The notes: generated by a model from the letters alone, not told the origin. Positions 28,551 through 38,450 are shown, counted from the stretch's first letter. The stretch is DNA of 64,000 nt from Tolypothrix sp. PCC 7910 (GCF_011769525.1 NZ_CP050440.1:7171001-7235000), one strand, 5' to 3'. Made by a program: numbers and translations.

Positions 28551-29354
28551 CTATCGCATGTAACACTGTACAACTTTTTTTAAGATATCTACATCAATAC
28601 TCTTCAATCCATCTTGCCAAGCTTGTATAGCCAACGCTTTAAAAATACGATTCAATCTTCCAATGTTACCTTTGATAGTTTGGTTCACAATATTGAACAT
28701 TGGTTCACTTGTTAAATTTGATGCCTCAGATAACTTCGGTACATTCTTTTCCCAAAAGGTTATAATTTGCTTTATTTCTTCTGTTTGCAAGTTTCCGAAA
28801 CGATAAATATTGGTAAAACGAGGGTTAAGATTCCGATTACCGTATATATATGAGTACAGGGTTTGTCTGCCAACCAAAATGACGGCAATATTCATTGGTT
28901 CACAAATAGATAGGATATCAGTGAAAACTTTATTCCTATAGTGGGCAGTATCATCGATAATTAACATTTCTACTCCACAATCTTTTAAGAGGTAACGCGC
29001 TTTCTCTCGTAAATTCGCTAAATGTAAATCTATACTTGTGCTATCTAATGACTCAATAATAGCTAGGAAGATGTCTTTAGTACCACCACCGAAAGGCGGA
29101 ACAATATAAACAATAGGTACAATATTTGAGTTATCTTTTAGGTGCTGAAGTTTATTCTGATAAGCGTAAATTTGACAAGCTGTAGACTTTCCTATTAAAG
29201 TTTCACCTATGATTAGATTATTGTGGCGTGATTGCCGTTGTACTTCTAACCATTCATATAATAACCTTAATTGTCTAGTAGGAAAAATGTAATTAATAAA
29301 TAATTGCTCAAAATCTGATTGAATCTTCTTTTTATTTGCTGAAATTTCTGTCAT
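28551..29354 (-). CDS. Second, divergent TnsC-like AAA+ ATPase
   Basis: The 267-residue protein aligns along its length with the main TnsC: EWLEVQRQSR against DWLEGKRQAR, GVEMLIID, IAVILVGRQTL, YRFGNL, TFWEKNVPKLSEASNL. Walker A is GETLIGKST (residues 50-58). In Walker B the catalytic Glu is replaced: LIIDDTAH has Asp at residue 135 where TnsC has Glu. It could therefore bind ATP but hydrolyse it poorly, and might act as a modulator mixed into TnsC filaments. It starts 50 bp after tniQ in the same orientation, so it is probably the fourth gene of that operon. Its lower HIP1 content and divergence suggest a different origin. Confidence 0.82.
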   Translation of the reverse strand: MTEISANKKKIQSDFEQLFINYIFPTRQLRLLYEWLEVQRQSRHNNLIIGETLIGKSTACQIYAYQNKLQHLKDNSNIVPIVYIVPPFGGGTKDIFLAIIESLDSTSIDLHLANLREKARYLLKDCGVEMLIIDDTAHYRNKVFTDILSICEPMNIAVILVGRQTLYSYIYGNRNLNPRFTNIYRFGNLQTEEIKQIITFWEKNVPKLSEASNLTSEPMFNIVNQTIKGNIGRLNRIFKALAIQAWQDGLKSIDVDILKKVVQCYMR

Positions 29355-29404
29355 TTTTTGCTCCTATTTTTGATTATTACAAACCTAATATTTATCAAAT
29401 TTAT

Positions 29405-29920
29405 CTATAACAGAGAGTATACAAATTTCTGGTATTTCACCATATCGGTAAACCTAAAAAAACACCTATGACACCAAGGATCTACCCATAACGCCGGATG
29501 TTTAAACCTTGCCCCACAGTTTGGACATTCTGACAACAAGGATAAATTGTGGCTCGCACATCTTTGTGTCACCTTCAACTGCCACTTAATCTTGTGGCAA
29601 GGTGACTCAACATAACAAGCTGCACATAACCGAATTGGCTCCATTTTCATGCCCACACCAAGAGGTGGCAACATCTGCTTTAACCTATCGACATCAACCG
29701 CTACCACAACAGCTAATGCTGCCAACTGCTGGCGAGACGGTGGGGGATTAAACCGAAACTTTTCCCATCGTGCGATCGCACCTCCAAGTCCTGCTGCTTT
29801 ACCGAATCCATGAGGCGTTAAATCATTTGCCCGTCGAAAGCGTCCCAAAAAGTGACTCAAGCTTTCTCCCTCTAAAGGTTTTATTTGAAACAGCCAAGAT
29901 TGAATCTCTAGAACTTCCAT
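29405..29920 (-). CDS. tniQ: TniQ, target-selection adaptor of the CAST
   Basis: The 171-residue protein is the short TniQ of V-K systems. The N-terminal part has ESLSHFLGRFRRAN and a helix-turn-helix-like segment, followed by a zinc-binding region (LCAACY, CASHNL, CPNCGARF, CHRC). It links the Cas12k-DNA complex to TnsC. Its ATG overlaps the tnsC stop by one base, so translation is coupled. A decayed second copy is at 26155-26446. All zinc ligands expected from the family seem present. Confidence 0.93.
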   Translation of the reverse strand: MEVLEIQSWLFQIKPLEGESLSHFLGRFRRANDLTPHGFGKAAGLGGAIARWEKFRFNPPPSRQQLAALAVVVAVDVDRLKQMLPPLGVGMKMEPIRLCAACYVESPCHKIKWQLKVTQRCASHNLSLLSECPNCGARFKHPALWVDPWCHRCFFRFTDMVKYQKFVYSLL

Positions 29921-30759
29921 TATTTGTACTCCGCAGCTACTTCCTTGAGCGTTTCCAAATCAACCTTCTGTAATCCTTTCTTCAAAGCCAGGATTGCAGA
30001 CTCTCTCAAAATCATATCCAGCAAACCAATATAACCCCCCGTTGCCTCACCTAAAGTTTTTAGCATCATCTTGCTGGAAAGATTAGAAGCAACTGGCAGT
30101 TTTAAAACTTGTTTTTCCCAAATCTCCACAGTTCGCTTAAAATCTTCACCAGAAAACTTACCAAACCGATGACAGGCACGAAAACGGTTATAAACTTGCT
30201 CATCTCGCTTGATTACAGCGTCTAATCTGTCAGTACCCACCAAAATCACTGCAATTTCCAACTTGTCAAAAATATCTCGCACTTCAGCAAAAGTTTTGGG
30301 TTTCAAGCGGTCAGCTTCATCAATGATCAGCATCTCAACCCCACAACCTTTAAGAACTCGAAATGTGCGTTCTCTAATCTCAGCTACAGTTCCCTTACTC
30401 ATCTGATACTTTAAATGCTTAAGAATCTCATTGAACAAATCCTTAGCACTACAATCAGACGGAATGTCTTCGAGAAAAGCAATAGGCACTAATGGTGGTT
30501 TTCCTACTTCTTGCTTGGGTTTATGCCGGAGTCTGTAGGCATCACAACCCATTGTTTTACCAGTTCTGGACTCTCCTACAATACGACCAGACTGACGTGC
30601 TTGACGCTTTCCTTCTAGCCAGTCATTGAGAATTTTAACTTGCGCCAAGAGAATACAAGTCTTCCGGTTCAATCTTTGAATTTCTGCTTGTAATTTTTCA
30701 CCATTTACTGGAATATCACCTAATTGTTGTGCAACTGTTTGAGCTTGTTTTGAAGTCAT
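29920..30759 (-). CDS. tnsC: TnsC, AAA+ regulator of the CAST
   Basis: The 279-residue protein has Walker A GESRTGKT at residues 62-69, Walker B LIIDEAD with Glu at residue 148, and sensor region VILVGTDRL. In V-K systems TnsC forms ATP-dependent filaments on target DNA, senses TniQ/Cas12k, and directs TnsB. Length and motifs match the family. It starts 3 bp after the tnsB stop and overlaps tniQ by one base, so tnsB-tnsC-tniQ form a tight operon on the minus strand. Confidence 0.95.
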   Translation of the reverse strand: MTSKQAQTVAQQLGDIPVNGEKLQAEIQRLNRKTCILLAQVKILNDWLEGKRQARQSGRIVGESRTGKTMGCDAYRLRHKPKQEVGKPPLVPIAFLEDIPSDCSAKDLFNEILKHLKYQMSKGTVAEIRERTFRVLKGCGVEMLIIDEADRLKPKTFAEVRDIFDKLEIAVILVGTDRLDAVIKRDEQVYNRFRACHRFGKFSGEDFKRTVEIWEKQVLKLPVASNLSSKMMLKTLGEATGGYIGLLDMILRESAILALKKGLQKVDLETLKEVAAEYK

Positions 30760-30762
30760 GTT

Positions 30763-32388
30763 TTACCACCCGTAATCTTCACGCATTTGTTCGTAATCAA
30801 ATACCTCTGGCATCTGGTATTCGGTCTCACCATCAACAGATGGTACGTCTATTTCTTCTACTTCAACTGGCAGTGGTTGTTTAGCCTTTTCAACTACAGC
30901 CTGTTCTGCTTTTTGGCGTTCCTTTTTGGTTTTCTTTTGGTTAACAAATGTTTCGCGATCGCGTACCTCTGCCAACATTGAGCGATTGCTAATCATCTTC
31001 CCTGCCTGCCTAATCTTGCGACTACTAGCTTTCGCATCATCCAGAGATAATTGCTCAGTCTCCAAATCCTGAGCAAATGCCCTAGCTAAAAACTCTTCTT
31101 TATTACCACTTTGGCGATAAACCAACACAGTTGTAATGTCTTTGGGGTCATACCGCAGTACAACGCTTTCGCCAGCGTAACCTGCTAAATATTCACCTCT
31201 ATACATTAAGTTTTCAAATTGTAAGTAACCTCCTCTTTGAATCATCCTGCGTGTTTGCTTCATTAAGCAGATATCCAAATCTCTTTCTGAGAAGGCATCA
31301 GGTGCTACTATCAAGCCAGATTCCCAACGCTGAAATCTAGTTTGGTCACCCATACGAGCATCTTTTTCTTGGTTATAGATATTGACGATGTAGGCTACCA
31401 AACGCTGCTCTAGTTGTCGCAACGTGAAACAAGCTTCTTTTTCTGCTTCTTTTGGCCGCTCTTGTACATTTGATCCCGTATATCCTTGGAGAGATGAAAA
31501 TAACTGGGTATTAAATGTTTTGAAAGGACGCTCAACAATACCACCTTCACTGGGGCGATCGCGCAGGTGACAAACAAATCCCAACTGCACACCTATTTGT
31601 TGCAAATGGTTCGAGCGAAAATCTTTACCGCCATCAGTGTAAAAATGTTGGGGTTTACCGTAAGTTCCCCACTCTTCATAAAGCCCATATTCTTCTCCAT
31701 ATTGCTTTGGCAAAATTGCATGACGTAACGCCAAAGCTACTACCTGAGAACTTGGAGCATCATAACCGAGATTAATACCCACAATGCAGCGAGAATAACT
31801 ATCTATAACTGTGGTTAACCAAGGACGACCTAAAATTTCACCATGTTGATCTACTAACAACACATCCACACGAGTATGGTCACATTGCCAAACTTGATTA
31901 CTGTACTCTACCGTTAAATCCTTTCCTTCACGAGTTTTAAGTGATAAACGGGAACCTCGCCAACCTGGAGAGCGAATACTTTTTGCTTTCTCCTGTTTTT
32001 CAATCACAGGTTCGAGAATACGGTACACAGTCATGTGAGAAGGAGGTTTGACATCTAGCTCATCTGCTCTAGCTTTCACCCTGACGGCTACTTGCTGGCG
32101 AGTCATGCGTTTACTTCCTTTATTGCCTTCCTTATACGTCTTTAAAATAAATTCTTGCCAGTCTTCATCAACTCGGTACTTACCTTTATCAGCACGTTCC
32201 GCTTGTGCTAGACCCAATAAGCCTTCCTGTTCCCATTTATCTATCAGTCGGCGTACGGTTCGGACTGACTTACCCAGCTTTTCTGCGGCTTCCTTTAGCC
32301 TTTGAGCATAGGTAGTGCGATCGCCTGCTTCTAAAAGACTTTGAATCACCTCCATTTTTAATTTCGCTTCATCTGAAAGCTCAGACAA
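30763..32388 (-). CDS. tnsB: TnsB, DDE transposase of the CAST
   Basis: The 541-residue protein has N-terminal helix-turn-helix domains that bind the transposon ends, then an RNase H-fold catalytic domain with Asp170 (QVWQCDHTRVDV), Asp252 (HFYTDGGKDF) and Glu286 (EGGIVERPF), and a C-terminal tail ending YEQMREDYGW that contacts TnsC. These align with the known V-K DDE triad. The marked start is a TTG at 32388. In-frame homology seems to continue upstream (TEANVILSELSDEA resembles family N-termini) to about 32470 without an ATG/GTG, so the true start is uncertain. A candidate CvkR site lies at 32488. Confidence 0.93.
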   Translation of the reverse strand: MSELSDEAKLKMEVIQSLLEAGDRTTYAQRLKEAAEKLGKSVRTVRRLIDKWEQEGLLGLAQAERADKGKYRVDEDWQEFILKTYKEGNKGSKRMTRQQVAVRVKARADELDVKPPSHMTVYRILEPVIEKQEKAKSIRSPGWRGSRLSLKTREGKDLTVEYSNQVWQCDHTRVDVLLVDQHGEILGRPWLTTVIDSYSRCIVGINLGYDAPSSQVVALALRHAILPKQYGEEYGLYEEWGTYGKPQHFYTDGGKDFRSNHLQQIGVQLGFVCHLRDRPSEGGIVERPFKTFNTQLFSSLQGYTGSNVQERPKEAEKEACFTLRQLEQRLVAYIVNIYNQEKDARMGDQTRFQRWESGLIVAPDAFSERDLDICLMKQTRRMIQRGGYLQFENLMYRGEYLAGYAGESVVLRYDPKDITTVLVYRQSGNKEEFLARAFAQDLETEQLSLDDAKASSRKIRQAGKMISNRSMLAEVRDRETFVNQKKTKKERQKAEQAVVEKAKQPLPVEVEEIDVPSVDGETEYQMPEVFDYEQMREDYGW

Positions 32389-32487
32389 AATTACATTTGC
32401 TTCGGTGATATCACTACTAGTTTGAGCAGAATTTTCAGGGGTTACGGAAGAATTTACACCCTTTAATACTATAAGTGTTCAATTGAA

Positions 32488-32497
32488 ACATATATGT
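32488..32497. promoter_or_regulatory. Candidate CvkR site upstream of tnsB
   Basis: ACATATATGT occurs here, 100 bp upstream of the marked tnsB start, and is identical to one of the two sites in the cas12k-cvkR gap. The same MerR-type repressor may thus hold down both operons. An ATG on the minus strand lies inside this palindrome. Confidence 0.6.
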
Positions 32498-32515
32498 ATA
32501 TTTTATCTAATGTGG

Positions 32516-32532
32516 GACATTTATTTTGTGAA
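32516..32532. repeat. Isolated TnsB-type site next to tnsB
   Basis: GACATTTATTTTGTGAA closely resembles the left-end TnsB motifs (GACANNTAATTNGTTAA). Only one clear copy is seen here and there is no TGTACA terminus. It could be a vestige of an earlier left end adjacent to tnsB, the usual position in V-K elements, or chance in AT-rich DNA. Confidence 0.4.
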
Positions 32533-32651
32533 TTTTTCTAAAAATTAGTCGTTCTATGGTGCTTCAGTGCGATTAAATAAAGCTTTTAAAGTTGCCATTC
32601 TACTCAGATAAGCTAAGATAAAGCGAGATTTACTAAGTAAACTTAAGCACT

Positions 32652-32990
32652 ATGGCAGAAAAACAGCTAGTAGAATTTAAGCTGGAAGATGGTACTAAGT
32701 TCTTCGTCGAAGTAGAAAAGCCCGCAGGTCAAACTGCTACATCTCCCAGACCTGTGTCTCGTGAAAATGGTCTTGCTGTGACTGAGGCAAGCAAAACATT
32801 TGAAAAGGCATTAGAGGATATTAAACCTGTTCTTGCCACTGTTGTTTCTAAACTAAAAGATATTAGCCCTGATGAGACTGAGGTTAAATTTGGGGCAAAA
32901 CTGACGGCTAATGCTGGAGTAGTATTCACTTCTTTAGGAAGTGAGTTGACTTTTGAAATCGCACTGAAGTGGAGTAAGGAATCAGCATAG
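32652..32990 (+). CDS. Trypco1-type (CU044_2847 family) protein
   Basis: The 112-residue protein has an N-terminal strand region (LVEFKLEDGTKFFVEVE), a central helix (FEKALEDIKPVLATVVSKLKDI), and the C-terminal signature EVKFGAKLTANAGVVF with a final beta strand ending in WSKESA. This matches the trypsin-co-occurring domain 1 family. It starts the module and ends 7 bp before the trypsin-like gene, as the family name predicts. Such genes belong to NTP-dependent biological-conflict systems; its exact role is not known. No signal peptide is present. Confidence 0.8.
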   Translation: MAEKQLVEFKLEDGTKFFVEVEKPAGQTATSPRPVSRENGLAVTEASKTFEKALEDIKPVLATVVSKLKDISPDETEVKFGAKLTANAGVVFTSLGSELTFEIALKWSKESA

Positions 32991-32997
32991 CCATTTC

Positions 32998-34530
32998 ATG
33001 TCAGATGAAAGCCAATACGAACGGTATAAAAAAGCTATTGCTCGAATTTACCGTGCAGAAGATGGCGCAGTTGTAGGTTCGGGTGTCCTAGTATTTGAAC
33101 GGTACGTTTTAACTTGCGCTCATGTAGTTGCCGATGCTTTGGGAATCGCGCATACGACTCAAGACTACCCTGAATCCTGGGTAGAGTTGGATTTTCCGAT
33201 TTCTGATGCCAGGCATAAACCAAAGATTAAAGCAAAAGTTGTTTTTTGGCGGCCTATATCTCTTTCAGGGCAGTGGGAATATGGGGATGATATTGCGGCT
33301 TTAGAATTGCAGGAAGAATTAATAGCGAATATGTGTCCGGTCGGCTTGGCTTTAGCAGGGAGTCCGATGAACAAATTTCAGACTTTAGGGTTTCCTGTTG
33401 GCTATGACGATGGTGTATGGACATATGGAGAATTTCGGGGTGAGCAAGGGACTGGATGGGTACAGATAGTTGTTACAAATCAATCTGACTATTTTGTGGA
33501 GGGTGGTTTTAGTGGTGCGCCTGTCTGGGATGACACTATCCAAGCAGTTGCCGGAATTATTGTTGCTGCCGAACTTAATAATGAGAATGAAAAGCGAAAA
33601 GCAGTTAAAGCCGCATTCATGATTCCTGCAAAGATTTTGGGTGAATTTTGGTCAAAGTTGAAATCATATATTGTTGATAAAAACCATAGTTTGGCAAAAA
33701 CTTCAACATCACCTGAGCTAATAAATCCATATTCATCTTCTGAACAGCAGATTGCAGATTCGTTATTGCTATTAAACTACAGTACTCAAGAGAAAAACTT
33801 TCGGGAGGTGATGGAGTGCCAATCAGAAGGAGCATTTCTGATTCGGGCGAAAGAAGAAAGAATACAGCGTTGGTTAGTTAGACGATTGGCTGGGTGTGTA
33901 CCAGATTTTCAGAGAGCGCAAAGATTTTCTATTCGGATTCCCAATCACCCCATGCGGCATAATTTTGAAGAGTTTTGGTCAGAATTTAAGCTAGATTCTG
34001 TTAACAATCCAAGCTGTGAATCTGTAATTCAGAGTTTGGCTAAATTGAGTCGAGATAAGTCAGTCATTATTGCCATGTATGGTCTGCGCTTTCTGGAACA
34101 GGAAAAAATGGCTCAACTCCATAATTTCTGGGTGCGTTTAATTGAAGAGGTTCGCTCTATACCAAGAGAAAAGCGTTACTTTCGTTCTCGCCTGCTTCTG
34201 CTGTTAGCAGAAGGAAATAGCAGCAATTTACTCAGTAAATTGTCCCCATTTGAGTTCGTTGAGCCAACTACGGTTAAAGAATCTCAATATCCTTTTTCTC
34301 TGGAATCTCTAGAGTTGATTTCGCCAATTGATGTAGAAACATGGTTGGCGAAAGAAATAGTATATTCCTCACTTAATAAAACACCGGAGGAGGTACAAAC
34401 AATTGTTTGCAATGATATCCCAAATTGGGATCAGGAGCCTTCCCAAGTGCTTGAAGAAATTTGTCAGACAGTATTTCAAATTCCAGATGGCATTGCTGCG
34501 ATTGAACCTTATTGGAAGTTAGCAGGATGA
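32998..34530 (+). CDS. Trypsin-like protease fused to an apparently inactive STAND-like region
   Basis: The 510-residue protein has an N-terminal trypsin fold with a complete triad: His42 (LTCAHVV), Asp98 (GDDIAALEL) and Ser172 (GGFSGAPV). There is no signal peptide, so it acts in the cytoplasm. The second part (about residues 255-430) looks like a STAND NTPase whose P-loop is lost: AFLIRAKEERIQRWLVRRL stands where a Walker A would be. The C-terminus is helical. Proteases fused to inactive STAND domains are known from conflict systems, where they may be released to cleave partners when triggered. Its TGA overlaps the ATG of the MoxR gene. Confidence 0.8.
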   Translation: MSDESQYERYKKAIARIYRAEDGAVVGSGVLVFERYVLTCAHVVADALGIAHTTQDYPESWVELDFPISDARHKPKIKAKVVFWRPISLSGQWEYGDDIAALELQEELIANMCPVGLALAGSPMNKFQTLGFPVGYDDGVWTYGEFRGEQGTGWVQIVVTNQSDYFVEGGFSGAPVWDDTIQAVAGIIVAAELNNENEKRKAVKAAFMIPAKILGEFWSKLKSYIVDKNHSLAKTSTSPELINPYSSSEQQIADSLLLLNYSTQEKNFREVMECQSEGAFLIRAKEERIQRWLVRRLAGCVPDFQRAQRFSIRIPNHPMRHNFEEFWSEFKLDSVNNPSCESVIQSLAKLSRDKSVIIAMYGLRFLEQEKMAQLHNFWVRLIEEVRSIPREKRYFRSRLLLLLAEGNSSNLLSKLSPFEFVEPTTVKESQYPFSLESLELISPIDVETWLAKEIVYSSLNKTPEEVQTIVCNDIPNWDQEPSQVLEEICQTVFQIPDGIAAIEPYWKLAG

Positions 34531-35567
34531 TTAATAAACAAGAAACAAGCGCAGATTTAAAGTATCAATATACGGGAGAATCTCAACCTAACAAAGATGG
34601 GGCTAGAGATGCAAATCAGCGAATCTATTATCCCTATTTACCTAGTGGAGATTTAATAGAAGCGGTAAATTTAGCGATCGCACTTGAACGTCCATTGCTC
34701 CTAGAAGGTGAACCTGGTTGCGGTAAAACTCGCTTGGCGGGAGCAGTTGTCTATGAGTTTACACAGAAATACCTGAAAGGGCAGCAAAATGAATCGGGTA
34801 AACAAAAATGGTGGGATTATTATATTTGGAATATTAAATCTACAACCCGTGCGCGTGATGGACTCTACACCTATGATGCGATCGCTCGTTTGCGGGATGC
34901 TCAATTAATGGGAACTAATCCGCAGCAACTACAAGAATTTCTAGGCAGGGAAGAGACTGAAAAATTAAAAAAGCGATTGCAGGATAAAAAAAATTATCGA
35001 GAATTTGGAGCTTTAGGTCAAGCATTGCAAAAACATCCTTATCGCCCTATTCTGCTGATTGATGAGATTGACAAAGCCGATAGTGATTTCGCTAATGATT
35101 TACTACTTGAGTTAGAGGAATTACGCTTTGAAATTCCTGAAACTGGAGAGTCGTTTCCTACACCTAAACACAAACCTATCATTTTTATTACCAGTAACCG
35201 CGAAAAGCCTTTACCAGAACCATTTCTACGTCGCTGTTTATATTTCTTTGTCCATTTTCCTGATCGCACTCGCTTGGCAGATATTATTAATAGACGATTT
35301 GGTCAATTGGCAAAGCAAAAGAAACAATTAGTTGACCTAGCGGTTGATCGCTTCTATGAAATTCGCCAATTGCTAGATAACATACCAGGAAGTAGACCAC
35401 CTGGAACCAGCGAATTTATTGAATTCCTGACTGCTTTACTTAATCGAGAATCTGTTGAAGAAGCATTAAAGGATTTAGCAAATTTATCTAAGCGATCGCC
35501 TTTACTGGGAACGCTCTTGAAGACGAAACAAGACCAGGACTTATATCAGAAAAAATCTTCCCTCTAA
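34527..35567 (+). CDS. MoxR-type AAA+ ATPase of the conflict module
   Basis: The 346-residue protein has Walker A GEPGCGKTRLA near residue 70, Walker B LLIDEIDKAD near residue 175, a sensor-1 Asn in FITSNREKPLPEPFLRR, and a lid domain. MoxR ATPases work as chaperones with vWA-domain partners, which here is the next gene. I take the ATG at 34527, which overlaps the preceding stop (ATGA); a start five codons upstream is less likely. The gap to the next gene is 5 bp. Confidence 0.9.
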   Translation: MINKQETSADLKYQYTGESQPNKDGARDANQRIYYPYLPSGDLIEAVNLAIALERPLLLEGEPGCGKTRLAGAVVYEFTQKYLKGQQNESGKQKWWDYYIWNIKSTTRARDGLYTYDAIARLRDAQLMGTNPQQLQEFLGREETEKLKKRLQDKKNYREFGALGQALQKHPYRPILLIDEIDKADSDFANDLLLELEELRFEIPETGESFPTPKHKPIIFITSNREKPLPEPFLRRCLYFFVHFPDRTRLADIINRRFGQLAKQKKQLVDLAVDRFYEIRQLLDNIPGSRPPGTSEFIEFLTALLNRESVEEALKDLANLSKRSPLLGTLLKTKQDQDLYQKKSSL

Positions 35568-35572
35568 GTATT

Positions 35573-36706
35573 ATGAATCGTCCCCGGTTAGTCATACTTG
35601 ATTCTTTACTGTTCGATTTGTTTTTGAAGTTGCGAGATGCAGGTATGTATCTCACACCGGAACAGTATGAATTGTTGCGGCAAGCTGTTAATCAGGGGTA
35701 TGGTTTAGGCGGATGGCAGGATCTCAAACGAATCTGTCGGTTATTGTGGGTGAAACCTTGTGCTAATTATGATGGCAAGCTTTTTGACAATACTTTTGAT
35801 AGCTATGTGCAGCAGCATCATGCAAAGATGCCAGTAAAACCCAGTAAAACACCCGAGCTAAAGCAAACACAAACAACTCTACCAAAAAAACCACCATCAA
35901 ATCTGCCTCAGATTCCACTTAGAAGGAAGCCATCCACTCAGCAACCGGGAGAAATACAAGTTCCTGTCGCCGTTCAAACTTCACCAATCTCTACAAAAAA
36001 GTTTCAGGATGCTAGAGATAATTTCCACCTCATTCCTAGCGATTTTCCGCTTCAGTTACAGGATGTGCAAGTAGCTTGGCGGTTACTACGGCGAACTGTG
36101 CAGGTTGGTTTGGACTACGAATTAGATATTGAAGCCACCCTTTACCAAATTCAACGAGAAGGTATTTGTACTGATGTGGTCATGCGTCCAGTTAGGATAC
36201 GCAGGGCAGAACTATTACTTCTAATTGATGATAGCCCGGCAATGACACCATTTTTTCCTGCCCTTCAACCTTTTATTCAAGCTATTGCCGATGCTCGCAT
36301 TACCCCAGCCCAGATTTATCGATTTACTAGCTATCCCGGTGAATATCTTTATGATTGGTATCGTCCTTCGCAAGCCCAACCTCTGAATGAACTCTTGCCT
36401 AAACTGCATTGTAACCGGACAATTGCCTTAATTTTAAGTGATGCAGGAGCAGCTACAGCCACCTACAGCCAAGAGCGAATTGAGGGCATATCCAATTTTC
36501 TCACAGCATTATCACCCTGTATTCGCCAGCTAATCTGGCTCAATCCCTTACCCATTCAACGCTGGGAGCAAACCTCAGCTTGGACGATTAATGATGTGCT
36601 TAATGGCAAGATGTTAACCTATGAACCTACCAGCCTGCTAACAGCAACGCGCGAAATTCCCCAGGAGAGTATGATCAAAACATGGCGAATCTATCCTCAT
36701 CTCTAA
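35573..36706 (+). CDS. vWA-like (SAV_2336-type) protein of the conflict module
   Basis: The 377-residue protein has a Pro/Lys-rich linker (about residues 85-135) and a C-terminal vWA-like fold ([34 protein letters not shown]). The metal-site motif DxSxS is degenerate (DDSPA). Similar proteins, often annotated SAV_2336-related, pair with MoxR ATPases and with FGE-like proteins in multi-gene conflict systems. Its 3' end overlaps the next gene by 25 bp. The vWA part is probably the bridge between the MoxR ATPase and the variable FGE proteins, by inference. Confidence 0.75.
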   Translation: MNRPRLVILDSLLFDLFLKLRDAGMYLTPEQYELLRQAVNQGYGLGGWQDLKRICRLLWVKPCANYDGKLFDNTFDSYVQQHHAKMPVKPSKTPELKQTQTTLPKKPPSNLPQIPLRRKPSTQQPGEIQVPVAVQTSPISTKKFQDARDNFHLIPSDFPLQLQDVQVAWRLLRRTVQVGLDYELDIEATLYQIQREGICTDVVMRPVRIRRAELLLLIDDSPAMTPFFPALQPFIQAIADARITPAQIYRFTSYPGEYLYDWYRPSQAQPLNELLPKLHCNRTIALILSDAGAATATYSQERIEGISNFLTALSPCIRQLIWLNPLPIQRWEQTSAWTINDVLNGKMLTYEPTSLLTATREIPQESMIKTWRIYPHL

Positions 36707-38259
36707 TCCCGCCTGAAAATAGAGAAGATTTGACAACTCGCCGCATTCGGGTGTTTGCCAGACGCTATGGTATGGATGCGTTGTTTTTAGCCTATCATGC
36801 TGCTTTTCCCCTGACTCTCACCTCAGATTTACTCTACTGTCTGCGAGAGAATTTTGTCCCTGATTGTCCTTGGTATGCAGTAGCAGATGTCTTGTTATCA
36901 GGATTATGCCAACCCGCAGGCTATGACCTGTATGAGATGGAAGGTAAAACCAGAGATTGTTTGCTGCAACGTTTATGTAATGAATTTGGCGAAGAACGAC
37001 TCAAAGCACTGGCTAATTTTATGTCCCAGTATATTGCCTATCACTTGCAGAGCGATAGTAGCGAACGAGCTTTAGTCTTTGGAGAACGCCCACAATGGAC
37101 AGCATTGGCATACTTGAGTCCAGATGCACAAGAGGCAATTAACGCTATCAAACAAGAGTTGCAAAAGTTGACAGCTACGGCCGATGCTAAAGAGCGTATC
37201 CGATGGGCTGCATTAGTCGAGAGTTACGCAGACCTATTATCGGAGAAGGGTTTTCAGCCATTGTTATTAAAATGGTCACAGCAGACACTTGACGGTCAAC
37301 CCATCCAAGATGAAGAGATGCAACTTGCTGCAGCGATGGGAGTTTCGCTGGAATTTTTTGACTTTGAATTGGCAATTATTGTGACGGAAGATGAGCCTAC
37401 GGAGGAGCTGAAACCCTTTGGCTTTGAAACTGTGACAGTGAATGCTCAAGGGAAAGTTATTAAAAAAGAACAAAACCAAGCATTTTACTTTGTCGAGTCT
37501 TTGGGTGAAGTCAGGCTAGAAATGGTAGCAATTCCAGGGGGACAGTTTTTAATGGGTTCGCCACCAGATGAGCCGGAAAGAGATGACGATGAAAGTCCCC
37601 AGCATGAAGTTACTGTACAGCCGTTTTTCTTGGCTAAGTATCCAGTTACTCAGGCACAATGGCGATTTGTGGCACAATTACCCCAAATTAATCGAGAACT
37701 TGATCCTGACCCTTCTGAGTTTCAAGGTGATAATCGCCCTGTTGAACAAGTCTCTTGGGATGATGCTGTGGAATTTTGTGATCGCCTCTCCCAATATACA
37801 GGCAGGCCTTACCGTCTACCATCAGAAGCCGAATGGGAATATGCCTGTCGTGCGGGGACAACCTCCCCATTTCACTTTGGTGAGACAATCACAACCGATT
37901 TAGCCAACTATGACGGCAATTATACATACGGTGATGCGCCCAAGGGAGTGTATCAAGGAGAAACAACCCCAGTAGGAAGTTTTGGCGTAGCAAATGCCTT
38001 TGGATTATATGATATGCACGGGAATGTTGATGAATGGTGTATGGATAACTGGCATGAAAATTATGAGAGCGCACCAAAAGATGGAAGCGCATGGTTGATT
38101 GATAATAATAATAATTCTCATCGGCTGCTGCGCGGTGGTTCTTGGGATTACAATCCTGGTATCTGCCGTTCGGCTGATCGCTACAACGACCTCGATGCCG
38201 ACTACCGTTACAATAATATTGGTTTTCGGGTTGCGTGTGCTGGTGCGTGGACTCAGTAG
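36682..38259 (+). CDS. Two-domain protein ending in an FGE/C-type-lectin-like variable domain
   Basis: The 525-residue protein has an N-terminal helical domain (about 1-235; [21 protein letters not shown], as in conflict-system effector-associated domains) and a C-terminal formylglycine-generating-enzyme-like domain. That domain shows [16 protein letters not shown] at about residue 275, [44 protein letters not shown] and the final RLLRGGSW...GFRVA. The last 45 codons look like a DGR variable region, listed separately. FGE-fold domains are common DGR targets because the fold tolerates surface variation. It probably binds a ligand and signals to the vWA/MoxR/protease partners. Confidence 0.88.
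   Translation: MANLSSSLIPPENREDLTTRRIRVFARRYGMDALFLAYHAAFPLTLTSDLLYCLRENFVPDCPWYAVADVLLSGLCQPAGYDLYEMEGKTRDCLLQRLCNEFGEERLKALANFMSQYIAYHLQSDSSERALVFGERPQWTALAYLSPDAQEAINAIKQELQKLTATADAKERIRWAALVESYADLLSEKGFQPLLLKWSQQTLDGQPIQDEEMQLAAAMGVSLEFFDFELAIIVTEDEPTEELKPFGFETVTVNAQGKVIKKEQNQAFYFVESLGEVRLEMVAIPGGQFLMGSPPDEPERDDDESPQHEVTVQPFFLAKYPVTQAQWRFVAQLPQINRELDPDPSEFQGDNRPVEQVSWDDAVEFCDRLSQYTGRPYRLPSEAEWEYACRAGTTSPFHFGETITTDLANYDGNYTYGDAPKGVYQGETTPVGSFGVANAFGLYDMHGNVDEWCMDNWHENYESAPKDGSAWLIDNNNNSHRLLRGGSWDYNPGICRSADRYNDLDADYRYNNIGFRVACAGAWTQ
38122..38257 (+). repeat. DGR-type variable region 1
   Basis: Framework blocks CGGCTGCTGCGCGGTGG, TGCCGTTCGGCT, GATGCCGAC and ATTGGTTTTCGGGT are identical to variable region 2. 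Between them lie 14 variable codons: GAT TAC AAT, GGT ATC, GAT, TAC AAC GAC CTC, TAC, TAC AAT AAT. All end in C or T. That is what adenine mutagenesis of AAC/AAT template codons yields, and it never makes a stop codon. Confidence 0.75.
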
Positions 38260-38450
38260 CCCTTTTGCCCTTTACCCTTGTTTCTTTTTCCTGCGAGCGC
38301 AGCGAGCTAAAATCTTTTTAGAAAAATGAGCCTAAAGGTTTTTTAATAATTTTGCTTAGGCATGAATATTAGTTTTTACTATTTAATAATCTCACAAAAT
38401 TTCTGTTAATGCTCAAACCTCTATTCAGCTAAAAATACAAATAAAAATCA

